Assembly (NCBI GenBank): GCA_041649015.1
Contig: JBAZNU010000002.1
Span: 434,001 to 498,000, forward strand
Length of the DNA: 64,000 nt
Direction: 5' to 3'
Origin: Ignavibacteria bacterium
GTDB lineage: Bacteria; Bacteroidota; Ignavibacteria; Tepidaquicellales; Tepidaquicellaceae
Part shown: positions 35,292 to 45,219 of the stretch, piece after piece
Numbering within the stretch: position 1 is the first letter of the stretch
Layout: every line of letters begins with the position of its first letter
Program-made: the position numbers and the translations under genes
The notes under the pieces: generated by a model
The model's input: the letters and a program-made list of their open reading frames with translations, nothing else
Database searches by the model: none
What the model was told of the DNA's origin: nothing

Positions 35292-38200
35292 TTATTCTGA
35301 GAAATATTTATGTATTAAATTCAGTAATTCAACTTTGTCAATGGGTTTTGAGATATAATCGTTGCAGCCCGCTTCTATTGCTTTTTCCTTATCACCTGAT
35401 AGACCAAAGGCAGTTTGGGCGATGATAACGACATTCTTATTGAATTGTCGAATTTGTCTTACGGCTTCATATCCTCCCATTTCAGGTAGACGTATATCCA
35501 TCAGAATGAGGTCAATATACTGATTAGCACGAACGATATCAACAGCTTCTGCTCCGGTATTCGCCTTAAAAACTTCTTTACTAATACTTTTAATAGATTT
35601 ATTCAACAATATTTCCGAAACCTCATCATCCTCAACAAGCAGTATATTTAAATTTCTGATATTTTTCTTGTTTTCATAATCAGCGGGAACCTGTTCAACG
35701 TATTCTTGCTTCTTATTAATATCGTAAGGTAGTGTGAAGTAGAAAGTTGAGCCTTTTCCTTCTTCGCTTTCAACCCATATTTTCCCTCCAAGCATTTTCA
35801 AATATGCTTTGGAGATTGAAAGACCAAGCCCAGCACCCTGGAATGCCATTCTGTCTTCAATATCGGCTTGAATGAAACGTTCGAAGATTGCATGTTGGCG
35901 GTCTTTAGGGATTCCAATACCTGTATCTTTTACATAGAATTCTAAAAACCCTCCTTTATGAGTACAACTAATTTCTATTTCACCTTTGCGTGTAAATTTT
36001 ATAGCATTTTTTACGAGATTAGTGAGTACCGCGTACAGTTTCTCACGATCGGTATTTAACATCTCTTCTTTGTTTGGAAGCGAATTTTTAACAAAAAGTT
36101 TCAGTCCATTGGCTTCAGCTTCTGGCTTAAAGAAGGTATATATATATTCTATTTGCTCCGATATGTTCGATTGTGTTAAGTTTAATTTCATTAGACCAGC
36201 TTCAATCTTTGAAATATCTATAATATCGTTTATAATGTTAAGCATCCTTTTACCGCTTTTGTTAATCAATTCAATATACTCTTGCTGTTCATCACCAGTA
36301 AGATCGGGTTCTTTCAATAGTTCTGCAAAACCGAGAATACCATTCATCGGGGTGCGTATTTCGTGGCTCATATTGGCAAGGAAAGCCGATTTCAGCATAT
36401 CACTTTGTTCGGCTTTTTCTTTGGCTTTTATAAGTTCAACTTCAGCAATTTTCTTTTCTGTAATATCCTGATTAACTCCAAAAGTTTTAATAGTATTCCC
36501 AAACTCGTCTTTTACGATAAAAATCTTAACGCTAATATAACCAATACCACCGTCAAAGTATAATATACGATGCTCGATATACTTCGTGAAATAAGGATCT
36601 TTACTTTCGATTGCTAATTGCGTTTCATGAGCAACTGAAGATGAATCATCGGGATGGACAAAACGATTTGCATAATCTTCGATGGACATTTGATAACCAC
36701 CCATATCCTTAGCAGAAGTATGGAACATGCTATAGAAACTATCGGTGAAAGTAAAAATACCTGTTCTTATGTCCAGTTCCCAACTTCCCAGTTTAGCAAT
36801 TTCGTGCGCCGCTTCAAGTTTTCTTCCATTCTCTTCGGCTTCTTCTTTTGCTTTAAACAATTCAATTTCAATATTTTTCCTGTCTGTAATATCCTGGCAG
36901 GTACCGTACGCTTTTACCGGATTTCCTTGATTATCTTTAATAACCCTCCACCGTTCTTCAACGTACTTAATATTTCCAAGAGCGGTAATTATTCTATGTT
37001 CAATCTTATTATAGTCATCCTTATTGTATGAGTTAGAAAATGCTTCGTTTACATTTTGCCTGTCTTCAGGATGGACAAATTCTAAGAATGAGTTATGGTC
37101 AGGATAGAAAATGGCAGAGTTTAGTTCGAAAATTTTATATGTTTCTTCAGACCAAATAACATTCAGGTTGGATAAATCGGTTTCCCAACTACCGACTTTA
37201 GAAACAGTTTGAGCTTCAATTAAACTAATTTCATTTCTTTCTGCTTTCTCTTTAGCTTTAAGCAACTCTTTCTCTGCTTTATTTTTTTCGGTGATATCTT
37301 CAAAAATAACACAGAACCGATCATTTGATTCCCAGGGGCGATACACATTACAATGGTAGAGTTTATCAGTTGCCTTATGGTACATGTCAAAAATAATAGG
37401 AACACCAGAAACAGCCACATTGCCATATAATTCAATCCAAGACGATTCGGTATCCGGCCAAACTTCATGTATTGTTTTCCCATACACTTCTTCCCGCTTT
37501 ACTCCTGTAATTCTCTCGTAAGCGTCGTTGATGTACTCGAAACGATAACTTATGAACTGGCCGTTCTGATTAAAAACAGACTTAAAAATCACAAATGCGT
37601 TCATCATGCTTCGAAGCAGCCATTCTTGTTCTTGAGCCTTAGTACGAACTTGCTCTTCAGTTTTCTTGCTTTCTGTTATATCAATTGTATATCCAGCTAA
37701 ATAATTTTTCCCGCTTATTGCAATCGGAAACTTTATAGTAGTATAATCTCGGTCATTTAGATTTTCGTCTATCTTAAGAACTTCACCTTTGGAAACAACA
37801 TCCCAATCATCTTTTGATATTTTTCTTGCAAACTCAAGCGGATAAAGCTCCTCCATTTTTTTGCCAGTCAATTGAGAACCGGGAACTCCAACCATATCGT
37901 AGAAATTTTCGCTTGCAAACAGAACACGGCTTTCATTTTGAGTAACCTGCTTCAGATATGCATAAATAGGTGAGTTTTTAATGAATAATGAAAACATCTT
38001 ATTACTCGCCTCGTGTGCTTCCTCAGCAAACTTTCTTTTTGATATATCTCGAACAACTGAAAGAATGCGTGATTGCCCGTTGATGTTCACATTTTTCAGA
38101 GAAACTTCTGCCCAAAAAATATCGCCATTCTTCTTCCGGGATTTCCATTCGAAAGTTTGAGTACCATCCTTAAAGACTTCGCGAAGTAACTTCTTTGCTT

Positions 38201-39650
38201 CTTTCATTGAATAAGGGCTCACATCAAGACTGAAATCCCGGAGCGTTAACGACAATACTTCATCATGACTGTATCCATAAAGACGGAGACCTGATTCGTT
38301 GGCATCGAGTATTGCACCAGATTTCGCATCGTAGACAAAAATGGCTTCTGTTGTGGAATTGAATATTTCTCTATAATTACGTTCACTTTTTTGCAATTCT
38401 TCTTCAGCCTTTTTTCTATCAGTGATATCTTTTACAATTGCTAACACCACATTTTCATTTCCGTAACTAACTATGCCAGTTGATACCTCAACAGGATAGA
38501 CAGTGCCATCTTTACGACGATGCTCGCTTTGAAACACGAATCGCTGTCCTGGCACCCATTTGCTCCAAGTAAGTAAAATATCGGTTCTTGTCATGTCCAA
38601 TTTATCATTTGTCTGACCGTCAAACACTGTTAATCCAAGCCACTCCTCTCTTGTATAACCTGACTGCCTGCAAGCCATATCATTAACTTCGAGAACACGT
38701 CCTTCCAAATTGTGAATATAGATACCTTCAGATAATTTATGAAACAAAGTGCGATACTTTTCTTCACTTTTCAGTAACGCTTCCTTCGTTTGTATTTGTT
38801 GAGTGATATTCTGAGCATGAATTGCAATATCTTCACCAATCGATACAATCACCAAACGCAGCCATGTTGGCACTGAAAGTATCTCTCCAACATATACTTC
38901 TTTTAATATCTGAGTTTTACCAGTATTAGCCGCGAGTAATAATGCTTCAAAAACGGATGTTCCTTTATGGTTTGGGAAAAGTTCGAGCAGACTCTTTCCT
39001 TTGACTTCATCCGGGTTAGTTCCATTAATACGGGCAACTGCCTTATTCTCGTAAACCCATGTAAAGTCAATTACATCACCTTTTTTGTTTCGCAGAGGAT
39101 GAAGAATAGTGAAACCATCTGGTGACAAATCCTGAGCAATCTGAAAACGTTCCTCACTTTCACTAAGCCTTTTACGCATTTCATTGTTTAGACGCAGTTC
39201 TTTCTTTAATTCTTTTGTCTTTTCCGCAAGCATTTTTTCGAGACGCTGATTTTCGGATTTATTCACCTCTTTAATTTTAATCATTGATTTGATTTGAGCG
39301 AGAAGGTCGGTTTTGTCAAAAGGTTTGGTGAGAAAACCTTCTGCACCGCTTTCGAGGGCGCGAACTTTGTTCTCCTTTTTTTCTTTTAGAGGGGTAATAA
39401 AAACAACGGGAATGCCGCATAGGTCTTCATCCGTTTTAAGACTTTTACAAACAGTGAAACTATCTACTATATGGATATCGATTAATATCACGTCGGGATA
39501 GCGGGTTTTTGCGACTTCGATACCCACTTTTCCGTTAGCCGCTGTGTATATTTTGAAACCGCTGAACAATTCAGCAATAAGCGCATTCAAAGATAACAGA
39601 CTGCCGGTATTATCACCGATGATTAAGATTTTTTTCCGTGTTTGCGCCAT
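35292..39650 (-). CDS. Hybrid sensor histidine kinase with two receiver domains and about seven PAS domains
   Basis: A 1452-residue soluble kinase with no membrane segment. Order: N-terminal receiver (1-125, Asp58, Lys109 in LTKPF), a coiled coil (about 125-170), then about seven PAS/PAC modules (170-1070) and a HisKA H-box SHEIRTPMNG with His1096. The HATPase N-box follows (NLVKNAIKF, Asn about 1215) with DTGIGIP and GAGLGLSISK, and finally a second receiver (about 1335-1452, Asp1385 in LILMDIRLPEMGG). PAS repeats sense small ligands, redox state or light. No partner regulator gene is adjacent, so phosphorelay output is unknown. Confidence 0.93.
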   Translation of the reverse strand: MAQTRKKILIIGDNTGSLLSLNALIAELFSGFKIYTAANGKVGIEVAKTRYPDVILIDIHIVDSFTVCKSLKTDEDLCGIPVVFITPLKEKKENKVRALESGAEGFLTKPFDKTDLLAQIKSMIKIKEVNKSENQRLEKMLAEKTKELKKELRLNNEMRKRLSESEERFQIAQDLSPDGFTILHPLRNKKGDVIDFTWVYENKAVARINGTNPDEVKGKSLLELFPNHKGTSVFEALLLAANTGKTQILKEVYVGEILSVPTWLRLVIVSIGEDIAIHAQNITQQIQTKEALLKSEEKYRTLFHKLSEGIYIHNLEGRVLEVNDMACRQSGYTREEWLGLTVFDGQTNDKLDMTRTDILLTWSKWVPGQRFVFQSEHRRKDGTVYPVEVSTGIVSYGNENVVLAIVKDITDRKKAEEELQKSERNYREIFNSTTEAIFVYDAKSGAILDANESGLRLYGYSHDEVLSLTLRDFSLDVSPYSMKEAKKLLREVFKDGTQTFEWKSRKKNGDIFWAEVSLKNVNINGQSRILSVVRDISKRKFAEEAHEASNKMFSLFIKNSPIYAYLKQVTQNESRVLFASENFYDMVGVPGSQLTGKKMEELYPLEFARKISKDDWDVVSKGEVLKIDENLNDRDYTTIKFPIAISGKNYLAGYTIDITESKKTEEQVRTKAQEQEWLLRSMMNAFVIFKSVFNQNGQFISYRFEYINDAYERITGVKREEVYGKTIHEVWPDTESSWIELYGNVAVSGVPIIFDMYHKATDKLYHCNVYRPWESNDRFCVIFEDITEKNKAEKELLKAKEKAERNEISLIEAQTVSKVGSWETDLSNLNVIWSEETYKIFELNSAIFYPDHNSFLEFVHPEDRQNVNEAFSNSYNKDDYNKIEHRIITALGNIKYVEERWRVIKDNQGNPVKAYGTCQDITDRKNIEIELFKAKEEAEENGRKLEAAHEIAKLGSWELDIRTGIFTFTDSFYSMFHTSAKDMGGYQMSIEDYANRFVHPDDSSSVAHETQLAIESKDPYFTKYIEHRILYFDGGIGYISVKIFIVKDEFGNTIKTFGVNQDITEKKIAEVELIKAKEKAEQSDMLKSAFLANMSHEIRTPMNGILGFAELLKEPDLTGDEQQEYIELINKSGKRMLNIINDIIDISKIEAGLMKLNLTQSNISEQIEYIYTFFKPEAEANGLKLFVKNSLPNKEEMLNTDREKLYAVLTNLVKNAIKFTRKGEIEISCTHKGGFLEFYVKDTGIGIPKDRQHAIFERFIQADIEDRMAFQGAGLGLSISKAYLKMLGGKIWVESEEGKGSTFYFTLPYDINKKQEYVEQVPADYENKKNIRNLNILLVEDDEVSEILLNKSIKSISKEVFKANTGAEAVDIVRANQYIDLILMDIRLPEMGGYEAVRQIRQFNKNVVIIAQTAFGLSGDKEKAIEAGCNDYISKPIDKVELLNLIHKYFSE

Positions 39651-40481
39651 GGATTAATAATTATCAATTTTAGAAAGATAGAAAATCTAAGTAACAGCAC
39701 CACTTAGTTTATGGGTTCGACAATTTGCCAATGAATTCAGAATAGAGCATCCTAAGCAACATTATTTTATGACCAATTATTGTGTAAATTACTTACTTAT
39801 TTTTTATAATACAATTCCTTTTTTCAGATACAAAAAAGTGCAAACTCTTTACATTTCATCCGGCAATTCTTTTAAAGGACTAATTAATTGTGGTAATAAA
39901 AAGAGAAAACACTAATTAGATTAATGAGATTGATTAGTATATGACGAATGCGAGAGATAAAAATGAATTTATAAGTATTACAAGGCGTGGCAAGAGCGAC
40001 AGACAGAGATAAAGATAATGAATAACTGAGAATTCAACCGCTTGAGTCGTTCGCCACAGCAGACTTACAACTTGGACGCAAAGAATAAATATCAAAATAC
40101 GAAGGAGATAAGAATTTAACGCAAAGTTCGCAAGGGAAGCAAAGGACGCAAAGAAAACCATTATTATTTTATTTTTATTATGGTTTGATTTTTACACAGT
40201 TTTAAAACATGGTAACATCAGGTTAAGAAATATACATTGCCAGCATGAAAGAATAGGAATACAATATAGATATATAAAAATGAGTTATGGATATAAAGAT
40301 AGAATACCCGTAGATTAGATATATTTTTTGATGTAATAATCAACTGCTGTTCAGTGATTTAATACAAAGACTACAATGTTGATTTTAAATGTAAATGTTT
40401 GCGGATATTAAATAAAAAACCCGCAGGAATACTGCGGGTTTTGCAAGTCATTATAAAACTTTTACAATATTATAAAAAGTT
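39651..40481. other. Long non-coding region upstream of the hybrid kinase
   Basis: About 830 bp with no supported gene. It holds two copies of GGACGCAAAGAA (40074-40085 and 40144-40155), and between them the related AACGCAAAGTTCGCAAG. Such GCAAAG-rich short repeats are common intergenic litter in this group. The frame covering them translates to low-complexity FASFASLANFA and is not a protein. A terminator for the next gene ends the region. Confidence 0.6.
40417..40441 (-). terminator. Terminator of the BNR-repeat cargo gene
   Basis: Arms AAACCCGCAG (40417-40426) and CTGCGGGTTT (40432-40441) with loop GAATA; the minus strand continues into T6. It lies about 40 bp after the stop codon. Confidence 0.85.
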
Positions 40482-41813
40482 TTACTTCAATAAAGACATT
40501 ACTTTAGTAGCAATAAAATCATTTGTTATGATTCTATAAAGATATACACCGCTTGACAGTTTAGAGCCATCGAAAGTAAACTCAAAATTACCTGCTGACA
40601 AAGTAGAATTTACCAATACAGAAACTTCCTTACCAGTAATATCAAAAATACTTAATCTGACAGGACCAGCTTTTGCGAGAGCAAAGCTAATCTTTGTTGA
40701 CGGATTGAATGGATTCGGATAATTCTGATTTAATGAGAATTTATCAGGAACATTTGTTCCAATCGGATTAACACTCACCATACCATTCATAACCGAATTG
40801 TACATCATGCCCGTATTTCCAGCCCCAGTACCGACTTCACCAACAACAGTACCTCTATGAATATTGTTCAGGCAGACGCCGTAGAAATGACGTGTTTCAC
40901 CGATTGGAGTTTGATTTGACCATACATTACCCCAATCAGTAGAAGTAAAGATAACACCATTATCTCCGCAGACAGTGATAGTTCTTTTAATGTTTGTCGG
41001 CGGGTCTGTTTTAATCACATCAATTGAGCGTAAATGCTGCGAAGTGAATGAAGGTTTAACTAACCAATCGATACCATAATTTGTTGACCACATATATCTA
41101 CCGTTATTGCCGATTAAATAGGCAATATCTTTTGAGGCAAAGACAACATCATTAAGGTAATCGTAGATACCAGCATTTCTTGGTCCATAATTTGTGGTCC
41201 AATTAACACCGTGATTTGTAGAGTACCATAAATAACCGTCAGTACCAGCAATAATTCCTCGAGTTTCATTAGTTGAAGCAACATAGACATAATCAATTGA
41301 ATGCATAGTCCAAGGAGTTACATCGGTTCTTTTCGTGAATGTTAAACCAGCATCATGAGTTTCGAAATAGGTGCCTGCATAACCGACAAAGGTGACATAA
41401 TTATAATCATAAGCCTGACTAACAGCAATACCCCTTATTGTATTGTAAGGAGTATCGTAGGGTCTTATAACAGACCAGGTAAGACCAGCATCTATTGATT
41501 TAATAATAACACCTCCCATACCTGCTGCATAAACTACCTGTTCGGTAGCAAACTTAACGTCGTTCAGCCAAATATTAATATTCTGGTAAACAAGCGTCCA
41601 ATGGTCTCCTGCATCACTTGTTCTAAGAACAGTACCACCCTGTCCTACCGCAACCCCAACAAGTTCATTCAAACTTGGGTTGAGATCATTTTTATAAAAA
41701 TCCACTGCAAAGAGTGAATAAGGAACGCCAGTATAATAGGCATTCCAGGTTTGTGCCTTAATAAACGTGACGCCAATAAATAAAAGGCACGCGAGTAAAA
41801 CCAGCTTTTTCAT
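40482..41813 (-). CDS. Type IX-secreted BNR/photosystem-assembly-like beta-propeller protein
   Basis: A 443-residue exported protein, signal MKKLVLLACLLFIGVTFIKA. Repeated Asp-box-like blades occur throughout (VLRTSDAGDHWTLVYQN, IIKSIDAGLTWSVIRP, YFETHDAGLTFTKR, IFTSTDWGNVWSNQTP), as in sialidase/Ycf48-type propellers. Residues 355-443 form a T9SS type A domain (NYPNPFNPSTKISFAL, IFDITGKEVSVL, SGVYLYRI, KVMSLLK). The ATG at 41813 gives the clean signal; a start 15 codons earlier would spoil it. It is probably a surface protein; its ligand is unknown. Confidence 0.85.
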   Translation of the reverse strand: MKKLVLLACLLFIGVTFIKAQTWNAYYTGVPYSLFAVDFYKNDLNPSLNELVGVAVGQGGTVLRTSDAGDHWTLVYQNINIWLNDVKFATEQVVYAAGMGGVIIKSIDAGLTWSVIRPYDTPYNTIRGIAVSQAYDYNYVTFVGYAGTYFETHDAGLTFTKRTDVTPWTMHSIDYVYVASTNETRGIIAGTDGYLWYSTNHGVNWTTNYGPRNAGIYDYLNDVVFASKDIAYLIGNNGRYMWSTNYGIDWLVKPSFTSQHLRSIDVIKTDPPTNIKRTITVCGDNGVIFTSTDWGNVWSNQTPIGETRHFYGVCLNNIHRGTVVGEVGTGAGNTGMMYNSVMNGMVSVNPIGTNVPDKFSLNQNYPNPFNPSTKISFALAKAGPVRLSIFDITGKEVSVLVNSTLSAGNFEFTFDGSKLSSGVYLYRIITNDFIATKVMSLLK

Positions 41814-42303
41814 TGTAATTAAATATTTAATTAATGACTTCATTGAATTTTTGTTCAATTTTAGAATACTTAATAATGAATGTCAAGTCATATTAATTAA
41901 TATTTGCAATTCTTAAATTATGGCATAGAAAATGTATGAGAAATGATGTTTTACCGGCGTTACAAATTTTAGAGACACCTCAGGAATAGAAATTTAAAAT
42001 CAAATTGGATTAACTTGCTTAAATAAGAATAAAGAAGATTAATACAACATATCAGGTTCGTAAAGAATACTTTACGAATAACGAAACGTTTTATCGGAAC
42101 GAAAGCTTGTACGGATAAAAGAAAAGATTATGAATGAAATACACTGCAATTGTCTTGCACGAGATAAACAGTGATTTTTTATTTGAAAGATATGATGGCA
42201 ATCCCGAGATGATAAGGATTGAAATAAATAGTGTTAAAATTGCAAAGGCTGCAATGAATCGCAGCCTTTGATTAAAACGCATATTAGAATATAGAATGAT
42301 AGT
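41814..42303. other. Non-coding region between type IX cargo and M16 peptidase genes
   Basis: About 490 bp. It contains the perfect inverted repeat TTCGTAAAG-AATA-CTTTACGAA (42057-42078) and the terminator of the M16 gene (42243-42270). A 63-codon minus-strand frame overlaps that terminator and is not accepted as a gene. Confidence 0.6.
42243..42270 (-). terminator. Hairpin after the M16 peptidase gene
   Basis: Arms CAAAGGCTGC (42243-42252) and GCAGCCTTTG (42261-42270) form a perfect 10-bp stem. The T-run behind it on the minus strand is weak (CAATTTTAAC), so termination may be partial. Confidence 0.65.
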
Positions 42304-45204
42304 CTAATAGCCGAAGATTTGTTCAAGTGTCAGTTCTTCAACTTTACCGTATTTTTCAAGAATGCTAAAATCAAGTTTGGATTTATCCCCAATCACGAGA
42401 TAAACATATTTGTTACCTTTTACGAATTTTTCATTGAATGCTTTTACGTCGTTAATGTTGAATTTACTGACGTTATCGTAAACATCTTTTCTGATATCAT
42501 AATCAATTCCCTGTCTTTTTGCAGAAAGATAAGAACGGAGGACATCGCTTCTGAGTATTCTTTCCGTCTGAATACTTTTCAGAACACCATCTTTTGCGGC
42601 ACTGAAAGTGACTTCACTCATCGGCATATCGTTTAGCAATGCATCATATCCAGACATTGCCTCGCCAAGTTTGTCAGACTGAGTGCCTATGTAAGAAGAC
42701 ATCATAAAATGTTTCTCTTTGGAATCAGGGATTCCGTATCTTGAGGAAACAGAATACGCAAGAGCTTTAGCTTCTCTCAAATCCTGGAAAACGATTGAGC
42801 TCATACCGCCTCCGAAATACTCATTGTAGAGAGTTATAATAGGAATGCTCTTTGAGTCAAACGTACCACCTCTATTAATGAAAAGAATTTCGACCTGTTT
42901 CATCTTATAGTCAACAAAATAGACTTTGTTTTCGTTTGTCGGAAGTTCCTCAAACGTTTTATTTACAGGAGGAGAAGCGGGCAGTTCTTTTGTTCGATAG
43001 TAGAAACCAGAAATTTTCTGAAACTCATCTTTGTCGAGCGGTCCGTAATAAGTAATTATATGTTTTAATCTGCCGAGAGATTTCAGCAAGTCCGTCAGTT
43101 CTGAAGGATCCAAGCTTTTCAGTTCACTTTCGGAAATCTGAGTTGTTTGCGGATTAACCGGACCGAACATACCCCAATTCATCATAGCTCCGCGAAGTAT
43201 AACATTTTTTGAAAGTTTTCCGTTTGTTCTGCTTTTAAGAATATCGTCAACCAGATTTTTGTATGCCGCTTCATCGGGTACAGCATTTGTTAGAAGTTCC
43301 ATTAACAGGTCTAAAGCAGATTTAAAATTTTCGCTTAGACCGCTTAGAGAAATCTGCATTCTGTCACCGAACTGATTTGCGCTGAAGCTACATCCAAGTC
43401 TATAAAACTCCTGACTGATTTCGGATGCTGATTTATCCTTTGTACCAACGAGCTTTAAATAGCTTAGTGCTGCTGATAGCTTTTTATCAGCATTATTTCC
43501 GAATTCATAGATGAATGCCATTTCAAAAAGATTATTTTCGATATTCTTCATTGTATAAACATCCACACCTGGTTTTAAGCTGAGCAATGATATTTCCGAA
43601 TTATAATCCACGAACTGCGGTGCGATATCAGCTACAGGTTCATTAACCATCTTTGTCAGGAATGATGACTCCGATTCTCTGTTTACCTGAACGGGAGTTA
43701 TTTCAGGTTTAACAATTTTCTGCACACTTTTATCTTCACCTGTTTTCTTGAAGACGACAACATAGTTATTTCCGAGATATTTATTTGCAAGGTTAACAAC
43801 ATCCTGCTTTGAAACTTTTGAAATTCTAGCAAGAGATTTATAGTATCTATCCCACGGAATGTTTGTCGTGAAAGCACTGACGTATGCCTGAGCCCTGTAA
43901 TCGTTACTCTGGACTCCTCTTACTCTGCCGAGTTTATAGTTATTGATTGTAGCTTCAATCATCCAGTCAGGGAAATCACCTTTTCTGACTTTATCGACTT
44001 CAGCAAGGATTAAACCTTTTAAATCGTCAAGAGACTGACCTTCACGCGGTGCAGCAGAGAAGATTAGAGTGCTGTAATCCATCATGTCGTCAAGGAATGC
44101 AGCGGCATTAAGAGCCTTCTGCTGTTTCACTATGTTAAGATCTATGAGTCCTGCACTTCCATTGTAGAGGATACTACTCATCATGGACATAACGTCGAAT
44201 TCATCAGTACCCACCCCCGGAAACCTGAAGCCAAGAAGAATACTTTCGGATTCAGGTGAAAATACGGTCTTCTCAATAGGGCTTGAGATAGGGTCTTCGA
44301 CAGCAGGAATAAACTTCGGAACAACCTTTGAGGGTATATTTCCGAATTTTTCATCAATAAGTTTAATTGCTTCGTCCGGGTCGAAATCACCAGCGATAAT
44401 AATAGCCATATTGTTTGGAACGTAGTAAGTATTGAAATAATTTATTACTTTTTTCAGTGAAGGATTTTTCAGATGTTCAACAGTACCAATAGTAGTTTGG
44501 GTACCATAAGTGTGTTTCTGAAAAAGCCCCGCATAAAGATTTTCGAATGCTTTTGATGATCCGTTATCCATAGAGCGGTTCTTTTCTTCATAAACAACTT
44601 CAAGTTCTGTATGGAAAAGCCTCATTATCGGTTCTCTGAACCTTTCAGCTTCAATCGTAAGCCATTTTGTAAGCTGGTTTGATGGAATTTCATTCGTATA
44701 AACCGTCTGTTCGTTTGATGTATAAGCATTCGTCCCGGTGGCACCGATAGACGCAAGCATCTTATCGTATTCATTCGGGATAGCATAAGCCGATGCAAGA
44801 TAGGAAACTGAATCTATTTTTCTGTAAATCATTTTTCGCTGCAGTTCATCTGATGTAGCCCTGTGCTGTTCATATAAGTCAATGATTTCATTAATAAGTA
44901 TCCCTTCCCGAGAAAAATCTTTGCTGCCGAAATTACTCGTACCTTTAAAAAGCATGTGTTCGAGGTAATGAGCGAGACCAGTAGCGTCAGACGGGTCATT
45001 CTTACTTCCTGCTTTCACGGCAATTCTTGTGGTGATACGGGGTTCGGCATTGTTGACCGACATAAAAACAGTCAAACCATTTTCGAGTTTATAGATTCTC
45101 GTCCCCATCGGGTCATCGTCGAATGTTTCATAAGAATATTTCTTCTGTGCAAAAATACTTGTAATGGCAAAAGACAGTAACAAGATAAATAATAATTTTT
45201 TCAT
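42304..45204 (-). CDS. M16-family (insulinase-type) zinc peptidase, exported
   Basis: A 966-residue two-repeat pitrilysin-type protease. Signal peptide (residues 1-19, ends SIFAQ), inverted zinc motif HYLEH at 79-83 with the third ligand Glu expected about 77 residues later (VVYEEKNRSMD), then an inactive second half (about 520-960) that forms the other half of the chamber. Such periplasmic peptidases degrade peptides. It ends the operon bshC - glycosyltransferase - methyltransferase - peptidase, 15 bp after the methyltransferase. Confidence 0.9.
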   Translation of the reverse strand: MKKLLFILLLSFAITSIFAQKKYSYETFDDDPMGTRIYKLENGLTVFMSVNNAEPRITTRIAVKAGSKNDPSDATGLAHYLEHMLFKGTSNFGSKDFSREGILINEIIDLYEQHRATSDELQRKMIYRKIDSVSYLASAYAIPNEYDKMLASIGATGTNAYTSNEQTVYTNEIPSNQLTKWLTIEAERFREPIMRLFHTELEVVYEEKNRSMDNGSSKAFENLYAGLFQKHTYGTQTTIGTVEHLKNPSLKKVINYFNTYYVPNNMAIIIAGDFDPDEAIKLIDEKFGNIPSKVVPKFIPAVEDPISSPIEKTVFSPESESILLGFRFPGVGTDEFDVMSMMSSILYNGSAGLIDLNIVKQQKALNAAAFLDDMMDYSTLIFSAAPREGQSLDDLKGLILAEVDKVRKGDFPDWMIEATINNYKLGRVRGVQSNDYRAQAYVSAFTTNIPWDRYYKSLARISKVSKQDVVNLANKYLGNNYVVVFKKTGEDKSVQKIVKPEITPVQVNRESESSFLTKMVNEPVADIAPQFVDYNSEISLLSLKPGVDVYTMKNIENNLFEMAFIYEFGNNADKKLSAALSYLKLVGTKDKSASEISQEFYRLGCSFSANQFGDRMQISLSGLSENFKSALDLLMELLTNAVPDEAAYKNLVDDILKSRTNGKLSKNVILRGAMMNWGMFGPVNPQTTQISESELKSLDPSELTDLLKSLGRLKHIITYYGPLDKDEFQKISGFYYRTKELPASPPVNKTFEELPTNENKVYFVDYKMKQVEILFINRGGTFDSKSIPIITLYNEYFGGGMSSIVFQDLREAKALAYSVSSRYGIPDSKEKHFMMSSYIGTQSDKLGEAMSGYDALLNDMPMSEVTFSAAKDGVLKSIQTERILRSDVLRSYLSAKRQGIDYDIRKDVYDNVSKFNINDVKAFNEKFVKGNKYVYLVIGDKSKLDFSILEKYGKVEELTLEQIFGY

Positions 45205-45219
45205 GATTGTAATTTGAAA

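Noticed and set aside
39934..40161. 75-codon minus-strand frame in the gene-free stretch
   Set aside because: It translates low-complexity repeats (FASFASLANFA), matching the GCAAAG repeat, with no ribosome-binding site or known family.
42091..42282. 63-codon hydrophobic minus-strand frame
   Set aside because: Its start lies just beyond, and its coding part spans, the perfect hairpin of the M16 terminator; no conserved features are seen.
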